In this document: positions 1 to 9,409 of the stretch, piece after piece
Layout: each line of letters begins with the position of its first letter
How positions within the stretch are numbered: the first letter of the stretch is position 1
NCBI RefSeq assembly: GCF_014252455.1
Contig: NZ_CP060245.1
Location: forward strand, 198,190 to 262,189
From: Blattabacterium cuenoti
Lineage (GTDB): Bacteria > Bacteroidota > Bacteroidia > Flavobacteriales > Blattabacteriaceae
Length of the DNA: 64,000 bases
Direction of reading: 5' to 3'
Made by a program: the position numbers and the translations under genes
The notes under the pieces: model-generated
What the model saw: the letters and a program-made list of their open reading frames with translations, nothing else
The model's database searches: none
Told to the model about the DNA's origin: nothing

Positions 1-2418
1 TTTTTGAATAGATAAAAAAAACCTTTCTGATCCTACAAAAAAAGTAACTAATTTACTATCTTTAGGTTCTGTTAAAAGATGAATAATTTTAGATAAATTT
101 GCTAATTTTATAATAACAGAGCAATATTCTTTTTCTTTTTTCATAGAGTATAAAACTAAACTTTTTTTATAAGAAAAATTCATTTTATTTCTTATAAAAC
201 GAATTTTAGATATAATTTTAGTAGCTCTTTCAAAAGACAATAATATATCTTTATTAAAAGATTTTCTCTTAGGCCAAGAAGAAATTATTAATGCCTCTTT
301 TTTAGTTCTTTTTTTCAAAAGATGCCAAATTTCTTCTGATATAAAAGGCATATAAGGATGAATTAATTTTAATAATAATTCAAACCACTTAATTGTTTGA
401 AAATATACTATTTCTGAAATTAATTGACCTATAATAGGTTTAATAATTTCAAGATACCAGGAACAAAAATCATCCCAAATTAACTTATATAAAATTATCA
501 ATGATTCATCAAATTTATATTTTTTAAATTTTTTATCAAAAATTTCTAAAACATAATAAAAACGATTTTTAAACCATTTCAATACTATCTTATCTGATTC
601 AGATAAATATTTTGACTTTTTTTCAAAACTCCAACTTCTAATCAAACGAAAAGCATTCCATATTTTATTAGTAAAATTTCTTCCTTGTAAACATATATTT
701 TCTTTAAATTGAAAATCCTTTCCTAAACTAGATCTTAACATAATTCCTATTCTAACAGAATCAGCTCCATATTTTTTAATTAAATTAATAATATTAGGAG
801 AATTATTTAAAGATTTAGATATTTTTTGATGTTTATAATCTCTTAAAATTCCTGTAAAATAAACATTTTTAAATGGTCTTTTTTTTTGAAAAAAAAATCC
901 AGCCATAATCATACGTGCTATCCAAAAAAATAAGATATCTGATCCTGTTACTAAATCTATAGTAGGATAATAATAAGTAATTTCATTATTGTTAGGACAA
1001 TTAATTCCATTAAAAGCAGATATAGGTAATATCCATGAAGAAAACCAAGTATCTAAAACATCTGAATCTTTCCAAAGATTATTTAAATTTGGGTTATTAC
1101 TTTTTATTTTTGCTTTTTTTAAAGCTTCTTCTAAATTTTCAGCAACTACAAAATCATAAATTCCTTTGCCATAATAATAAACAGGAATACGATGCCCCCA
1201 CCATAATTGTCTAGAAATATTCCAATCTCTAATATTGTCCATCCACTGAAAATAACTTTTTTTAAATTTACTAGGATAAAATTTAATTTTTCCATTTTTT
1301 ACTGAATCTATAGCTTGAATGGCTATTTTTTTCATTTTTAAAAACCATTGAAGAGATAATTTTTGTTCTATGATCGATTGAGTTCTTTCAGAAAATCCTA
1401 TTTTTTGATTAAAATTTTCTACATAAACAATTAATCCTAATGAATCTAATTCTTTAATTATTTTTTTTCTTACTTCGAAACGATCCATTCCTTTATAATG
1501 AAGCCCATTTTCATTTATAGTCGCATCTTCATTAAAAATATCAATAATATCTAAATGATATTTATCCGCAATTTTTTTATCATTTATATCATGAGCTGGA
1601 GTAATTTTTAAACAACCTGTTCCAAAATGAGGATCAACATATGAATCTTGAATAATAGGAATAATTCTATTAATAATGGGAACTATAACTTTTTTTCCTT
1701 TTAAATAAAAGAAACGTATATCATCTGGATGAAAAACAACAGCAGTATCTCCAAATATTGTTTCAGGACGTGTAGTTGCAATAGTTACAAAATTTTTTTC
1801 TCCTTGTATTGGATATTTAATATAATAAAGTTTTGAAAAAATTTCTTTATATATTACTTCTTCATCAGAAATAGTAGTTTTTGCTTTTGTATCCCAATTT
1901 ACAACATGATACCTTCTATAGATATATCCTTTTTCATATAAAAATATAAAAATTTTTTTAATAGATTTAGATATTTTTTTATCCATTGTAAATTGAACAC
2001 GATTCCAATCACAAGAACAACCCAATTGTTTTAATTGATTTAAAATAATATTTTGATATTTTTTAGACCAAGATAAAACATAAGATAAAAACTTTTCTCT
2101 TCCTATATTTATTTTAAATAAACCTTTTTTTTTTAATTTATTTACTACTTTTGCTTCTGTAGCAATAGAAGCATGATCTGTACCTGGAATCCAACAGGAA
2201 TTATATCCATTCATTCTAGCATATCTAATCAATATATCCTGTATCGTATTATTTAACATATGTCCTATATGTAATTTTCCAGTAATATTTGGAGGTGGCA
2301 TTATAATAGTATAAGAACGTCTTTTATCTGGATAAGAAGAAAAATAATTTCCCTTCATCCAATAATGATATATTTTTTTTTCTACAAATTTTGGATCATA
2401 CTTAATTGAGATATCCAT
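1..2418 (-). CDS. valS: Valine--tRNA ligase (3' end cut by window edge)
   Basis: Class I aminoacyl-tRNA synthetase that charges tRNA-Val in the cytoplasm. The frame is open from the ATG at 2418 to the left edge, giving 806 residues. The family normally has about 870-880 residues in Bacteroidetes, so only the C-terminal coiled-coil arm is missing. The HIGH motif (LHIGHML) is at residues 49-55, preceded by PPPNITGK. The second ATP-binding motif reads KISKS at about residues 532-536, a usual variant of KMSKS. The tract GTDHASIATEAKV in the catalytic domain is typical of ValS. The divergent folA begins 31 bases away, so the two probably share a short promoter region. Confidence 0.97.
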   Translation of the reverse strand, partial: MDISIKYDPKFVEKKIYHYWMKGNYFSSYPDKRRSYTIIMPPPNITGKLHIGHMLNNTIQDILIRYARMNGYNSCWIPGTDHASIATEAKVVNKLKKKGLFKINIGREKFLSYVLSWSKKYQNIILNQLKQLGCSCDWNRVQFTMDKKISKSIKKIFIFLYEKGYIYRRYHVVNWDTKAKTTISDEEVIYKEIFSKLYYIKYPIQGEKNFVTIATTRPETIFGDTAVVFHPDDIRFFYLKGKKVIVPIINRIIPIIQDSYVDPHFGTGCLKITPAHDINDKKIADKYHLDIIDIFNEDATINENGLHYKGMDRFEVRKKIIKELDSLGLIVYVENFNQKIGFSERTQSIIEQKLSLQWFLKMKKIAIQAIDSVKNGKIKFYPSKFKKSYFQWMDNIRDWNISRQLWWGHRIPVYYYGKGIYDFVVAENLEEALKKAKIKSNNPNLNNLWKDSDVLDTWFSSWILPISAFNGINCPNNNEITYYYPTIDLVTGSDILFFWIARMIMAGFFFQKKRPFKNVYFTGILRDYKHQKISKSLNNSPNIINLIKKYGADSVRIGIMLRSSLGKDFQFKENICLQGRNFTNKIWNAFRLIRSWSFEKKSKYLSESDKIVLKWFKNRFYYVLEIFDKKFKKYKFDESLIILYKLIWDDFCSWYLEIIKPIIGQLISEIVYFQTIKWFELLLKLIHPYMPFISEEIWHLLKKRTKKEALIISSWPKRKSFNKDILLSFERATKIISKIRFIRNKMNFSYKKSLVLYSMKKEKEYCSVIIKLANLSKIIHLLTEPKDSKLVTFFVGSERFFLSIQK

Positions 2419-2449
2419 ATATTTAAAAATATAAAAATTATATTATATT

Positions 2450-2971
2450 ATGAAAATTATATTTATTTCGGCTATTTCTAATAATGGGTATATAGGAAAA
2501 AATAATCAATTAATGTGGCATTTACCTAATGATTTAAAACGTTTCAAAAAAATGACTATAGGAGAATCTGTACTTATGGGGAGAAAAACTTTTGAATCCA
2601 TTGGAAAAATACTTCCATATAGAAAAAATATTATTTTAACAAATAAAAAAAAAACATATTTTTCTTTTTTAAAAGAAAATGAAAAAAATTTTAAAATTAT
2701 TTCTTCTGTAAAAGAGATAAAAAATTTTAATTATAAAAAAATATTTATTATAGGTGGAGAAAAAACATATACTTCTATTTTAAATAAAGCTCATATACTA
2801 GAATTAACTATTGTACATAAAAAATTTTACGGAGATGCAAAATTTCCAAAGTTTAATATTAAAAATTGGAAAAAAATATATGAATACTTTTATAAAAAAG
2901 ATAAAAATCATTTATATAATTACAGTTTTATCCGATATGAAAGAAAAAATTTATCATTATCTTCTATCTAA
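2450..2971 (+). CDS. folA: Dihydrofolate reductase
   Basis: Reduces dihydrofolate to tetrahydrofolate with NADPH, supplying the folate pool also used by FolD and MetF in this window. The 173 residues match the usual family length. Visible signatures are the N-terminal strand with the Met20-loop region (NNGYIGKNNQLMWHLPNDL), the catalytic acid in LPNDLKRFK, the cofactor-binding MGRKTFESIG, and the late IIGGEKTY glycine motif. The gene is convergent with the DUF151 gene, and their 3' ends overlap by 15 bases. There is no obvious terminator between them. Confidence 0.95.
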   Translation: MKIIFISAISNNGYIGKNNQLMWHLPNDLKRFKKMTIGESVLMGRKTFESIGKILPYRKNIILTNKKKTYFSFLKENEKNFKIISSVKEIKNFNYKKIFIIGGEKTYTSILNKAHILELTIVHKKFYGDAKFPKFNIKNWKKIYEYFYKKDKNHLYNYSFIRYERKNLSLSSI

Positions 2972-3571
2972 TTCTTTTTTTATACGTGCAGCAAGCTCAT
3001 AACATTCATTTACTACAGCATGATTTAATAATGTATTGAGATCTTTTTCTGTCATTTTTTCTAAATTTTTAGGAGTATTTTTTTTTTGAAAAAAAGGAAT
3101 ATAATTTTCTATAATTAATTCCTCTTTATTATTTTTTTCATATTCTTTAGAATATCCATTTTCAAAATCAATTCCAGCTTTATCAAATATTTCTTTAGTA
3201 GTATAAATAGGAGATTTAAATCTTACTGCTAAAGCAACTGCATCTGATGTTTTTGCATCTATTTTATGTTCTTTATTTTTCCCTTCAACTAAAATATATG
3301 AAAAAAATATTCCATTTACTAATTTATAAATGACAACGTATTTTAATTTAATATGAAATACTTTAGCTAAAGTTAAAAACAAATCATGTGTAAAAAATCT
3401 AGATGTATCTTTTTTTCCTAAAGCAGAAGCAATCGATTGAGCTTGTAAACTTTCTATAATAATAGGAAGTTTAATTTTTCCATATTCTTCTTCCAATAAT
3501 AAAACATATATCCCAGATTGTATTTGACTTAAGGATATTCCACGGATAGCTAATCTGATAAGTTTTTCCAT
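2957..3571 (-). CDS. Bifunctional nuclease family protein (DUF151) with UvrB/UvrC motif
   Basis: 204 residues. The first about 135 residues form a DUF151 (bifunctional nuclease, BFN) domain, recognised from the pattern LPIIIESLQAQSIA, the region THDLF, and DAKTSDAVALAVRFKSPIY. The last about 35 residues resemble the short UvrB/UvrC interaction motif (LNTLLNHAVVNECYELAARI), a fusion common in Bacteroidetes. DUF151 proteins have been reported to cleave DNA and RNA, but the role here is unknown. The start at 3571 sits 20 bases after a TATATTTG promoter-like box (3592-3599). Its 3' end overlaps folA by 15 bases. Confidence 0.85.
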   Translation of the reverse strand: MEKLIRLAIRGISLSQIQSGIYVLLLEEEYGKIKLPIIIESLQAQSIASALGKKDTSRFFTHDLFLTLAKVFHIKLKYVVIYKLVNGIFFSYILVEGKNKEHKIDAKTSDAVALAVRFKSPIYTTKEIFDKAGIDFENGYSKEYEKNNKEELIIENYIPFFQKKNTPKNLEKMTEKDLNTLLNHAVVNECYELAARIKKELDRR

Positions 3572-3591
3572 ATAAATCTTACTATTATCTT

Positions 3592-3599
3592 CAAATATA
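3592..3599 (-). promoter_or_regulatory. Candidate Bacteroidetes -7 promoter box for the DUF151 gene
   Basis: Read on the minus strand the site is TATATTTG, matching the Bacteroidetes primary-sigma -7 consensus TAnnTTTG. It lies 20 bases upstream of the start codon at 3571, giving a short leader. No clear TTTG is seen at -33, so the assignment rests on the -7 box alone. Confidence 0.35.
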
Positions 3600-3756
3600 C
3601 TACTTTTGAAAGTAAATTTGGAGATTTGAAACTTTCAACTTTATTCAAAAAGGACATATATCATTCTTTATAAGATCTTTATAAAGATTGTTATTGTAAT
3701 AATTTTTTTTATATATTTAATTTTATAAATATAACTATTTTAAAATTTTTATTATT

Positions 3757-4413
3757 ATGAATACTTCTATTATTAGATTTTTAGTAACTAGCATCTTTCT
3801 ATCATTAGGCGTTTTTATAATATCTTGTAACGATGAGGAACATGAAATAACTTCTTCTGCGGAAGATTATGGATTTAACAATATCGATCCATCAAATCCA
3901 GATCTTACTTTTTATAATACTCACCCACCATCTACCATTACAACAACTTATTTTCCACCCCCAGCTCCTCATACTCATAATGATAATAATAATTCTACTC
4001 CAAAAATTCCTGCTAATATTAATCCCGGAGAATTATCTCAAAAAATAAAAGATATAGCGTTAAAAATAGAAATTTTAGAAAAAGAAAATGATTTTCATCA
4101 AAATGAATATGAAAAAATGGTGATGATTCAGAAAAAAATAGTAAAAGAAGTAAAAAGAAGAAGAATAGTCTTTAGATCTAAACCGTATAATTCTCCAGAA
4201 CAATTTAAAGCTCAAAAAGAATTGGAAGATCAAAAAAAATTAGGAAAAGAAAAATTAAAAATACTTAGAGAAAAAAATCTTTTTCTAAATTCCCTAATTA
4301 CATCTATAACAGAGGCTAAAAATGAAGAACTTGCTCTTAAAAGAATGCAAGAAAATTTTCAAAAACAAAATCAATTAAATAATAATAACAACGATCAAAA
4401 AACAAATAATTAA
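3757..4413 (+). CDS. Predicted lipoprotein with C-terminal coiled coil, function unknown
   Basis: I do not recognise the family. The 218-residue product begins with a hydrophobic signal segment ending in a lipobox-like FIISCN (Cys at residue 24), so it should be lipid-anchored after type II signal-peptide cleavage. Residues about 30-85 are rich in Pro, Thr, Ser, Asn and His and look disordered. From about residue 90 to the end the protein is highly charged (Lys/Glu) with heptad-like spacing, suggesting a long coiled coil, then an Asn-rich tail. It could be a periplasmic or outer-membrane structural lipoprotein; that is inference from composition only. A strong terminator follows at 4432. Confidence 0.75.
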   Translation: MNTSIIRFLVTSIFLSLGVFIISCNDEEHEITSSAEDYGFNNIDPSNPDLTFYNTHPPSTITTTYFPPPAPHTHNDNNNSTPKIPANINPGELSQKIKDIALKIEILEKENDFHQNEYEKMVMIQKKIVKEVKRRRIVFRSKPYNSPEQFKAQKELEDQKKLGKEKLKILREKNLFLNSLITSITEAKNEELALKRMQENFQKQNQLNNNNNDQKTNN

Positions 4414-4431
4414 TTGATTCATTTATAACGT

Positions 4432-4471
4432 AACGGAAAAGAAAAATATTTTTCTTTTCCGTTGTTTTTTT
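4432..4471 (+). terminator. Rho-independent terminator after the lipoprotein gene
   Basis: A perfect 15-base inverted repeat (4432-4446 against 4449-4463, arm AACGGAAAAGAAAAA) is followed by a T-run at 4465-4471. It lies 18 bases after the lipoprotein stop and 23 bases before pdhB, so it should separate the two transcripts. Confidence 0.8.
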
Positions 4472-4493
4472 CATAAATGAAAAAATATAATAT

Positions 4494-5480
4494 ATGATGA
4501 AAAAAATGACTTTTCGTGAAGTTATAGCAGAAGCTATGAGTGAAGAAATGAGAAGAGATGATTCAATATTTCTTATGGGGGAAGAAGTGGCTCAATATAA
4601 TGGAGCTTATAAAGCTTCTAAAGGTATGTTAGAGGAATTTGGACCAAAAAGAATTATTGATACACCTATTTCTGAATTAGGTTTTTCTGGAATAGGAATT
4701 GGTTCTGCTATGAATGGATGTCGTCCAATAATTGAATTTATGACATTTAATTTTTCTTTAATAGCAATGGATCAAATTATTAATAATGCAGCAAAAATAC
4801 GTTATATGAGTGGAGGTCAATGGGATATTCCTATTGTTTTTAGAGGTCCTACTGGATTTGCTGGACAATTAGGTGCGACTCATTCTCAATCTTTTGAAAG
4901 TTGGTATGCAAGTTGTCCTGGATTAAAAGTAGTTATTCCATGTAATCCATATGATGCTAAAGGACTTTTAAAATCAGCGATAAGAGATAATAATCCCGTT
5001 ATTTTTATGGAATCTGAACAAATGTATGGAGATAAAATGATGATACCAGAAGAAGAATATACTCTTCCTATTGGAAAAGCAGATATTAAAAAAAAAGGAA
5101 AAGATATTAGTTTAGTATCTTTTGGAAAAATTATGAAAATGGCATTAAATATAGCTAAAAAATTAGATAAAGAAAATATAAGTGTAGAAGTAATAGATAT
5201 TCAAACTATTCGTCCCTTAGATTACGAATCTATATTATTTTCAGTGAAAAAAACTAATCGTTTAGTAATTTTAGAAGAATCATGGCCTTTTTCTTCTATC
5301 TCCTCTGAAATTTCATTTTTTATACAAAAAAAAGCTTTTGATTATTTAGATGCGCCTATTAATAGAATTACTCTTCTTGATACTCCTGCACCATATGCTT
5401 CAAATTTAATTAAGGATTGGTTTCCTAATGAAAAAAAAGTAATTAATGCTATTAAAGAGACGTTATATATGGGCGTTTAA
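4494..5480 (+). CDS. pdhB: Pyruvate dehydrogenase E1 component, beta subunit
   Basis: Beta subunit of the thiamine-diphosphate E1 enzyme that decarboxylates pyruvate and passes the acetyl group to lipoyl-E2, making acetyl-CoA. The 328 residues match the family length. Diagnostic stretches are LMGEEVAQYNGAYKASKG near residue 27, RIIDTPISELGFSGIGIG near 54, GATHSQSFE near 129, and the C-terminal transketolase-type domain (VIDIQTIRPLD). The partner pdhA is not in the window; a separate location for pdhB is common in Flavobacteriia. Three Met codons lie close together at 4494, 4497 and 4506; 4497 fits homologues best. It is convergent with metF, overlapping by 4 bases. Confidence 0.95.
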   Translation: MMKKMTFREVIAEAMSEEMRRDDSIFLMGEEVAQYNGAYKASKGMLEEFGPKRIIDTPISELGFSGIGIGSAMNGCRPIIEFMTFNFSLIAMDQIINNAAKIRYMSGGQWDIPIVFRGPTGFAGQLGATHSQSFESWYASCPGLKVVIPCNPYDAKGLLKSAIRDNNPVIFMESEQMYGDKMMIPEEEYTLPIGKADIKKKGKDISLVSFGKIMKMALNIAKKLDKENISVEVIDIQTIRPLDYESILFSVKKTNRLVILEESWPFSSISSEISFFIQKKAFDYLDAPINRITLLDTPAPYASNLIKDWFPNEKKVINAIKETLYMGV

Positions 5481-6436
5481 TAAATAGCTTGAACTATTTG
5501 ATAAATATTTTCTGGTTTATCCATTGTATAATAATGAATGATTTTCACTCCAGCATCTTTTAATTCTTTAGATTGTTGTATTGCCCATTCTATTCCGATT
5601 TGAGAAACCATTTTTTTATTTTTTGCTTTTTCAATTTTTTTAACTAATTGATTAGGAATATTTAAATAAAAACGAGTAGGAAGACTTTTTAATTGTTTTT
5701 TAGAAGAAATAGGTTTAATTCCAGGTATTATAGGAACAAAAATTCCTTTTAATCTACATTTTTTTACAAAAGTAAAATATTTTTTATTATCAAAAAACAT
5801 TTGAGTAACAATATAGTTCGCTCCTGCTTCTACTTTTTTTTTTAAAAAAAACAAATCTCTTTCCATATTAGGAGATTCTAAATGTTTTTCTGGATATCCA
5901 GCTATTCCAATACAAAAATTAAATAATGTAGATTTTTTTTGTTCTAAAGTATTATCAAGATATTTTCCCATATTCAAATTTTGTACTTGATGGACTAATT
6001 CTACTGCATATTTATGTCCATTTTTTTTTGCAAAAAAATCATTTTCATATTTTAGAGGATCACCTCTAAGAATTAATACATTATCTATTCCTAAAAAATT
6101 TAAATCTATTAAAGCATTTTCCGTCATTTTTTTATTAAATCCTCCACAAATAAGATGTGGAACAGCATCTATTCCATATTTATTCATAATAGCTGAACAA
6201 ATACCAACAGTTCCTGGACGTCTTGAAATCGTTTTTCTTTGTAAAAGACCATTTTCTTTTTCTACATAAATAAATTCCTCACGATGATATGTCACATCGA
6301 TAAAAGGAGGATTAAATTCTATTAAAGGATCTAAAATAGAAAAAATATCTTTAATCTCACGACCTCTTAAAGGAGGTAAAATTTCAAAAGAAAATAAAGT
6401 TTTTTTTGATTGATTGATATGCTCCGTTACTTTCAT
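5477..6436 (-). CDS. metF: Methylenetetrahydrofolate reductase
   Basis: Flavoenzyme that reduces 5,10-methylene-THF to 5-methyl-THF for methionine synthesis. The product has 319 residues, near the bacterial length of about 300-320. The beginning FSFEILPPLRG carries the conserved Glu of the FE(I/F)xPP motif. DVTYH, LILRGDPL and NYIVTQMFFD, the signature around the folate and FAD sites, follow in order. It lies 5 bases downstream of serS on the same strand, so the two are probably co-transcribed. Confidence 0.95.
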   Translation of the reverse strand: MKVTEHINQSKKTLFSFEILPPLRGREIKDIFSILDPLIEFNPPFIDVTYHREEFIYVEKENGLLQRKTISRRPGTVGICSAIMNKYGIDAVPHLICGGFNKKMTENALIDLNFLGIDNVLILRGDPLKYENDFFAKKNGHKYAVELVHQVQNLNMGKYLDNTLEQKKSTLFNFCIGIAGYPEKHLESPNMERDLFFLKKKVEAGANYIVTQMFFDNKKYFTFVKKCRLKGIFVPIIPGIKPISSKKQLKSLPTRFYLNIPNQLVKKIEKAKNKKMVSQIGIEWAIQQSKELKDAGVKIIHYYTMDKPENIYQIVQAIY

Positions 6437-6441
6437 ATTTT

Positions 6442-7716
6442 TTATTGAATATTATCAAATCCTGTATAAGGCACCAAAACTTTAGGAATATTTATTTGAT
6501 TATCCGTTTGATGATTTTCTAATAAAACAGCCATAATTCTTGGTAAAGCTAAAGAACTTCCATTGAGTGTATGACATAATTCCATTTTACCTGTAATATT
6601 TTTATATTTTAGATTTAATCTATTAGATTGAAAATTAGTACAATTAGAAATAGAACTTACTTCTAACCATTTTTTTTGTACCATAGAATAAACTTCAAAA
6701 TCATAAGTAATGGAAGATGAAAATCCTAAATTTTTTCCTCCTAAACGAATTATTCGAAAAGGTAATTTTAAAGATTTTAAAATGTTTTTAACATGTAAAA
6801 TCATTTCATTTAAATAATAATCGGATGTATCAGAAGTGGTTATTTGAATAATCTCTACTTTTTCAAATTGATGTAATCTATTTAATCCTCTTACTTTAGA
6901 TCCATAAGATCCCGCTTCTCTTCTAAAACAAGAAGTATAAGTAGTCGCTTTTATAGGTAAATCTTTATAAGATAATTGATGATCTCTATAACAATTCATA
7001 AGAGGAATTTCTCCTGTTGGAATAAGATAAAAATTATCTTTTTCTATTATATACATTTGATCTTCTTTATCTGGAATTTGTCCTGTAGAATATCCAGAAT
7101 TTTCATTTATTATATAAGGTAAACTATACTCTATATATGAAGAACTTATATTTTTATCTAAAAAATATTGAATTAAACTTCTTTGTAATTTTGCTCCTTT
7201 CCCCATATAAACAGAAAAACCTGAACCACATATTTTTGTTCCTAAATATAAATCAAATAAATGAAATTTTTTAGCTAATTCCCAATGATAAAGAGCTTTT
7301 TTTAGTTTTTTTAAATGGAGACATCCTTCTTGAAAAAGAATTTCATTTTTTTCTGTTTCTTTTTTTACTTTTTCATCAGGTATATTAGGAATTTGATCTA
7401 ATTTTTTTTTTAAATTTAAAATAATTTCTTTAAGATAAAAATTAATATTTTTTTTTTCTTTTTTTAAATAAAAAGAAATTTTTTTTAAAGAATTAATTTT
7501 TAAAATTTCATTTTTATCTTTTTTCAAAAAAAAACTAATTTTTTTAGATATGGTATTTTCTTTTTCTAAAATTTTATTTAAACTATATTGTAATTTATTT
7601 TTTTTTTTATATAAAATTAAAATTTCATCTATTAGATAAATTTTTTTAAAATTTCTTTTTTTTAATCCTAATAAAATTTTTTTTTTATTTTTACTTATGT
7701 AAGATACTTGAAGCAT
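6442..7716 (-). CDS. serS: Serine--tRNA ligase
   Basis: Class II synthetase charging tRNA-Ser. The 424 residues match the family. Residues 1-110 form the tRNA-binding antiparallel coiled-coil arm, here extremely Lys/Ile/Asn-rich and coded by many A-runs. The catalytic core shows the TGEIPLMN stretch, class II motif 2 (SCFRREAGSYG...GLNRLHQFEKVE) and motif 3 (LCHTLNGSSLALPRIMAVLLEN). metF follows after 5 bases. The divergent rsmA starts 56 bases from the serS start. Confidence 0.96.
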   Translation of the reverse strand: MLQVSYISKNKKKILLGLKKRNFKKIYLIDEILILYKKKNKLQYSLNKILEKENTISKKISFFLKKDKNEILKINSLKKISFYLKKEKKNINFYLKEIILNLKKKLDQIPNIPDEKVKKETEKNEILFQEGCLHLKKLKKALYHWELAKKFHLFDLYLGTKICGSGFSVYMGKGAKLQRSLIQYFLDKNISSSYIEYSLPYIINENSGYSTGQIPDKEDQMYIIEKDNFYLIPTGEIPLMNCYRDHQLSYKDLPIKATTYTSCFRREAGSYGSKVRGLNRLHQFEKVEIIQITTSDTSDYYLNEMILHVKNILKSLKLPFRIIRLGGKNLGFSSSITYDFEVYSMVQKKWLEVSSISNCTNFQSNRLNLKYKNITGKMELCHTLNGSSLALPRIMAVLLENHQTDNQINIPKVLVPYTGFDNIQ

Positions 7717-7772
7717 AAAATAGCATATTGTTATGTATAATAATATCCAAATAATATATTACATTTTATAAT

Positions 7773-8537
7773 ATGCGACAATTTTTTTTTAAAAAAAAAT
7801 TTGATCAATATTTTTTAAAAGATAAAAATATAGCTCAAAAAATAGTAAAATGTCTTTCTTTACAAAATTATAATACAATAGTTGAAATAGGACCTGGTTT
7901 AGGTATTTTAACTCGTTATTTATTAAATTCATGTAAGAAAGTATTTTTAATAGAAATTGATGAAAAATTAATTTTTTTTCTAAAAAATCATTTTTCTATT
8001 TCTAATAAATATATTATTAATAAAAATTTTTTAAAATGGAATCCTGAAGAAATTCATCTTAATAATTTTGCTTTAATTGGAAATTTTCCTTATAGTATTT
8101 CTTCTAAAATATTATTTCATATTATAAAATATCATCAATATATCCCAGAATGTATTGGAATGTTTCAAAAAGAAGTAGCAGAACGTCTTATATCTAAAAA
8201 AAATAAAAAAAATTATGGAATTTTATCTGTTTTAATACAAACCTTTTATGATATAAAATATCTTTTTACTGTAAAAAAAAATGTATTTATTCCTATTCCA
8301 AATGTAAAATCAGCAGTTATTTCTTTAAAAAGAAAAAAAATTATTTGTAATAAAGATCTTTTATTGAAATGTGTAAAAATGGCTTTTAATCAAAGAAGAA
8401 AAATATTAAAAAATTCTTTAAAAAATTTTAAAAATATTACAAATTTTTTAGATATTCCTTTTTTAAATAAAAGAGCAGAACAATTATCTGTTAAAGAATT
8501 TTTTCAATTAACTCAAGAAATAGAAATTAGAAAATGA
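7773..8537 (+). CDS. rsmA: 16S rRNA adenine(1518/1519)-N6-dimethyltransferase
   Basis: KsgA/RsmA dimethylates two adjacent adenines in the 3' hairpin of 16S rRNA, a late step in 30S assembly. The 254 residues show the N-terminal KKKFDQYFLKD, a variant of the family's GQNFL start, then the SAM-binding motif I VEIGPGLGILTRYL, the acidic LIEIDEK, and motif IV as GNFPYSIS (usually NLPY). The C-terminal part has FNQRRKILKNSL, typical of the family. The stop overlaps the folD start by 4 bases (ATGA), indicating translational coupling. Confidence 0.95.
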   Translation: MRQFFFKKKFDQYFLKDKNIAQKIVKCLSLQNYNTIVEIGPGLGILTRYLLNSCKKVFLIEIDEKLIFFLKNHFSISNKYIINKNFLKWNPEEIHLNNFALIGNFPYSISSKILFHIIKYHQYIPECIGMFQKEVAERLISKKNKKNYGILSVLIQTFYDIKYLFTVKKNVFIPIPNVKSAVISLKRKKIICNKDLLLKCVKMAFNQRRKILKNSLKNFKNITNFLDIPFLNKRAEQLSVKEFFQLTQEIEIRK

Positions 8538-9409
8538 CAAAATTATTAAATGGAAATAAATTAGCAATTGAAATAAGAAAAGAAATTGCTAAAATAATAG
8601 ATATAAGTATAAAAAAAAAAAAAAAACCTCTTCCTCATCTAGGAATTATTTTATCTGGGACTAATAGTTCTAGTATTACATATGTAAATAGCAAAATACA
8701 AGAATGTAAAAATATAGGAATATTATATTCTTTAATTCATTTACCTGAAAATACTACAGAAAATAAATTAATTGAAGAAATTGAAAAAATGAATCAAAAT
8801 CCACTTATAGATGGGTTTATTGTTCAATTACCTCTTCAAAAATATATTAATACGGATAATATTATTTTATCAATTAATCCTAAAAAAGATGTAGACGGTT
8901 TTCATCCAGAAAATTTTGGAAAAATGTCTTTAAATATGAAAGCATTTTATCCTGCTACAGCTTTAGGAATATTAACTATTCTAAAAAAATATAAAATAAA
9001 AATATCTGGGAAACATACTGTCGTAATAGGAAGAAGTCGTATAGTAGGTAGACCAATTAGTATTTTAATGAGTAGAAAAAATACTATTATAGGTAATAGT
9101 ACAGTAACGCTTACTCATAAAAATACTAAAAATATAGATTTTTATACAAAAAAAGCGGATATTATTATTACAGCAGTGGGAATCCCATATTTTTTAACAG
9201 GAAAAATGATTAAAAAAGGAGCTATTATTATCGATGTCGGTATTACAAAAATAAAAAAAGGAAAAAAATTTTTTTTAAAAGGTGACGTAGATTTTAATAG
9301 TGTTTATGGAAAAGCTTCTTATATTACTCCTGTTCCAGGTGGAATAGGCCCTATGACCAGGATTATGCTTATAAAGAATACAGTAATAGCTGCATTAAAT
9401 AGAATTTAA
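8534..9409 (+). CDS. folD: Bifunctional methylenetetrahydrofolate dehydrogenase/cyclohydrolase
   Basis: Interconverts 5,10-methylene-THF and 10-formyl-THF. The 291 residues match the family. The catalytic lysine is in TYVNSKIQECKNIGI (about residues 50-64). DGFIVQLPLQ, KDVDGFHPEN and TPVPGGIGPMTR are family signatures; VVIGRSRIVGRPIS is the NADP-binding loop. The coding region contains an in-frame run of 16 A at 8611-8626 (encoding Lys residues), a slippage-prone site that has kept its frame. It starts inside the rsmA stop (4-base overlap). Confidence 0.96.
   Translation: MTKLLNGNKLAIEIRKEIAKIIDISIKKKKKPLPHLGIILSGTNSSSITYVNSKIQECKNIGILYSLIHLPENTTENKLIEEIEKMNQNPLIDGFIVQLPLQKYINTDNIILSINPKKDVDGFHPENFGKMSLNMKAFYPATALGILTILKKYKIKISGKHTVVIGRSRIVGRPISILMSRKNTIIGNSTVTLTHKNTKNIDFYTKKADIIITAVGIPYFLTGKMIKKGAIIIDVGITKIKKGKKFFLKGDVDFNSVYGKASYITPVPGGIGPMTRIMLIKNTVIAALNRI

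Noticed and set aside
2811-3002. Second plus-strand frame within the folA 3' end.
   Set aside because: It overlaps folA in another frame, with no resemblance to any family.
3608-3688. Inverted repeat GAAAGT...ACTTTC and palindrome ATCTTTATAAAGAT before the lipoprotein gene as operators.
   Set aside because: Short and AT-rich; expected by chance at this base composition, with no supporting context.
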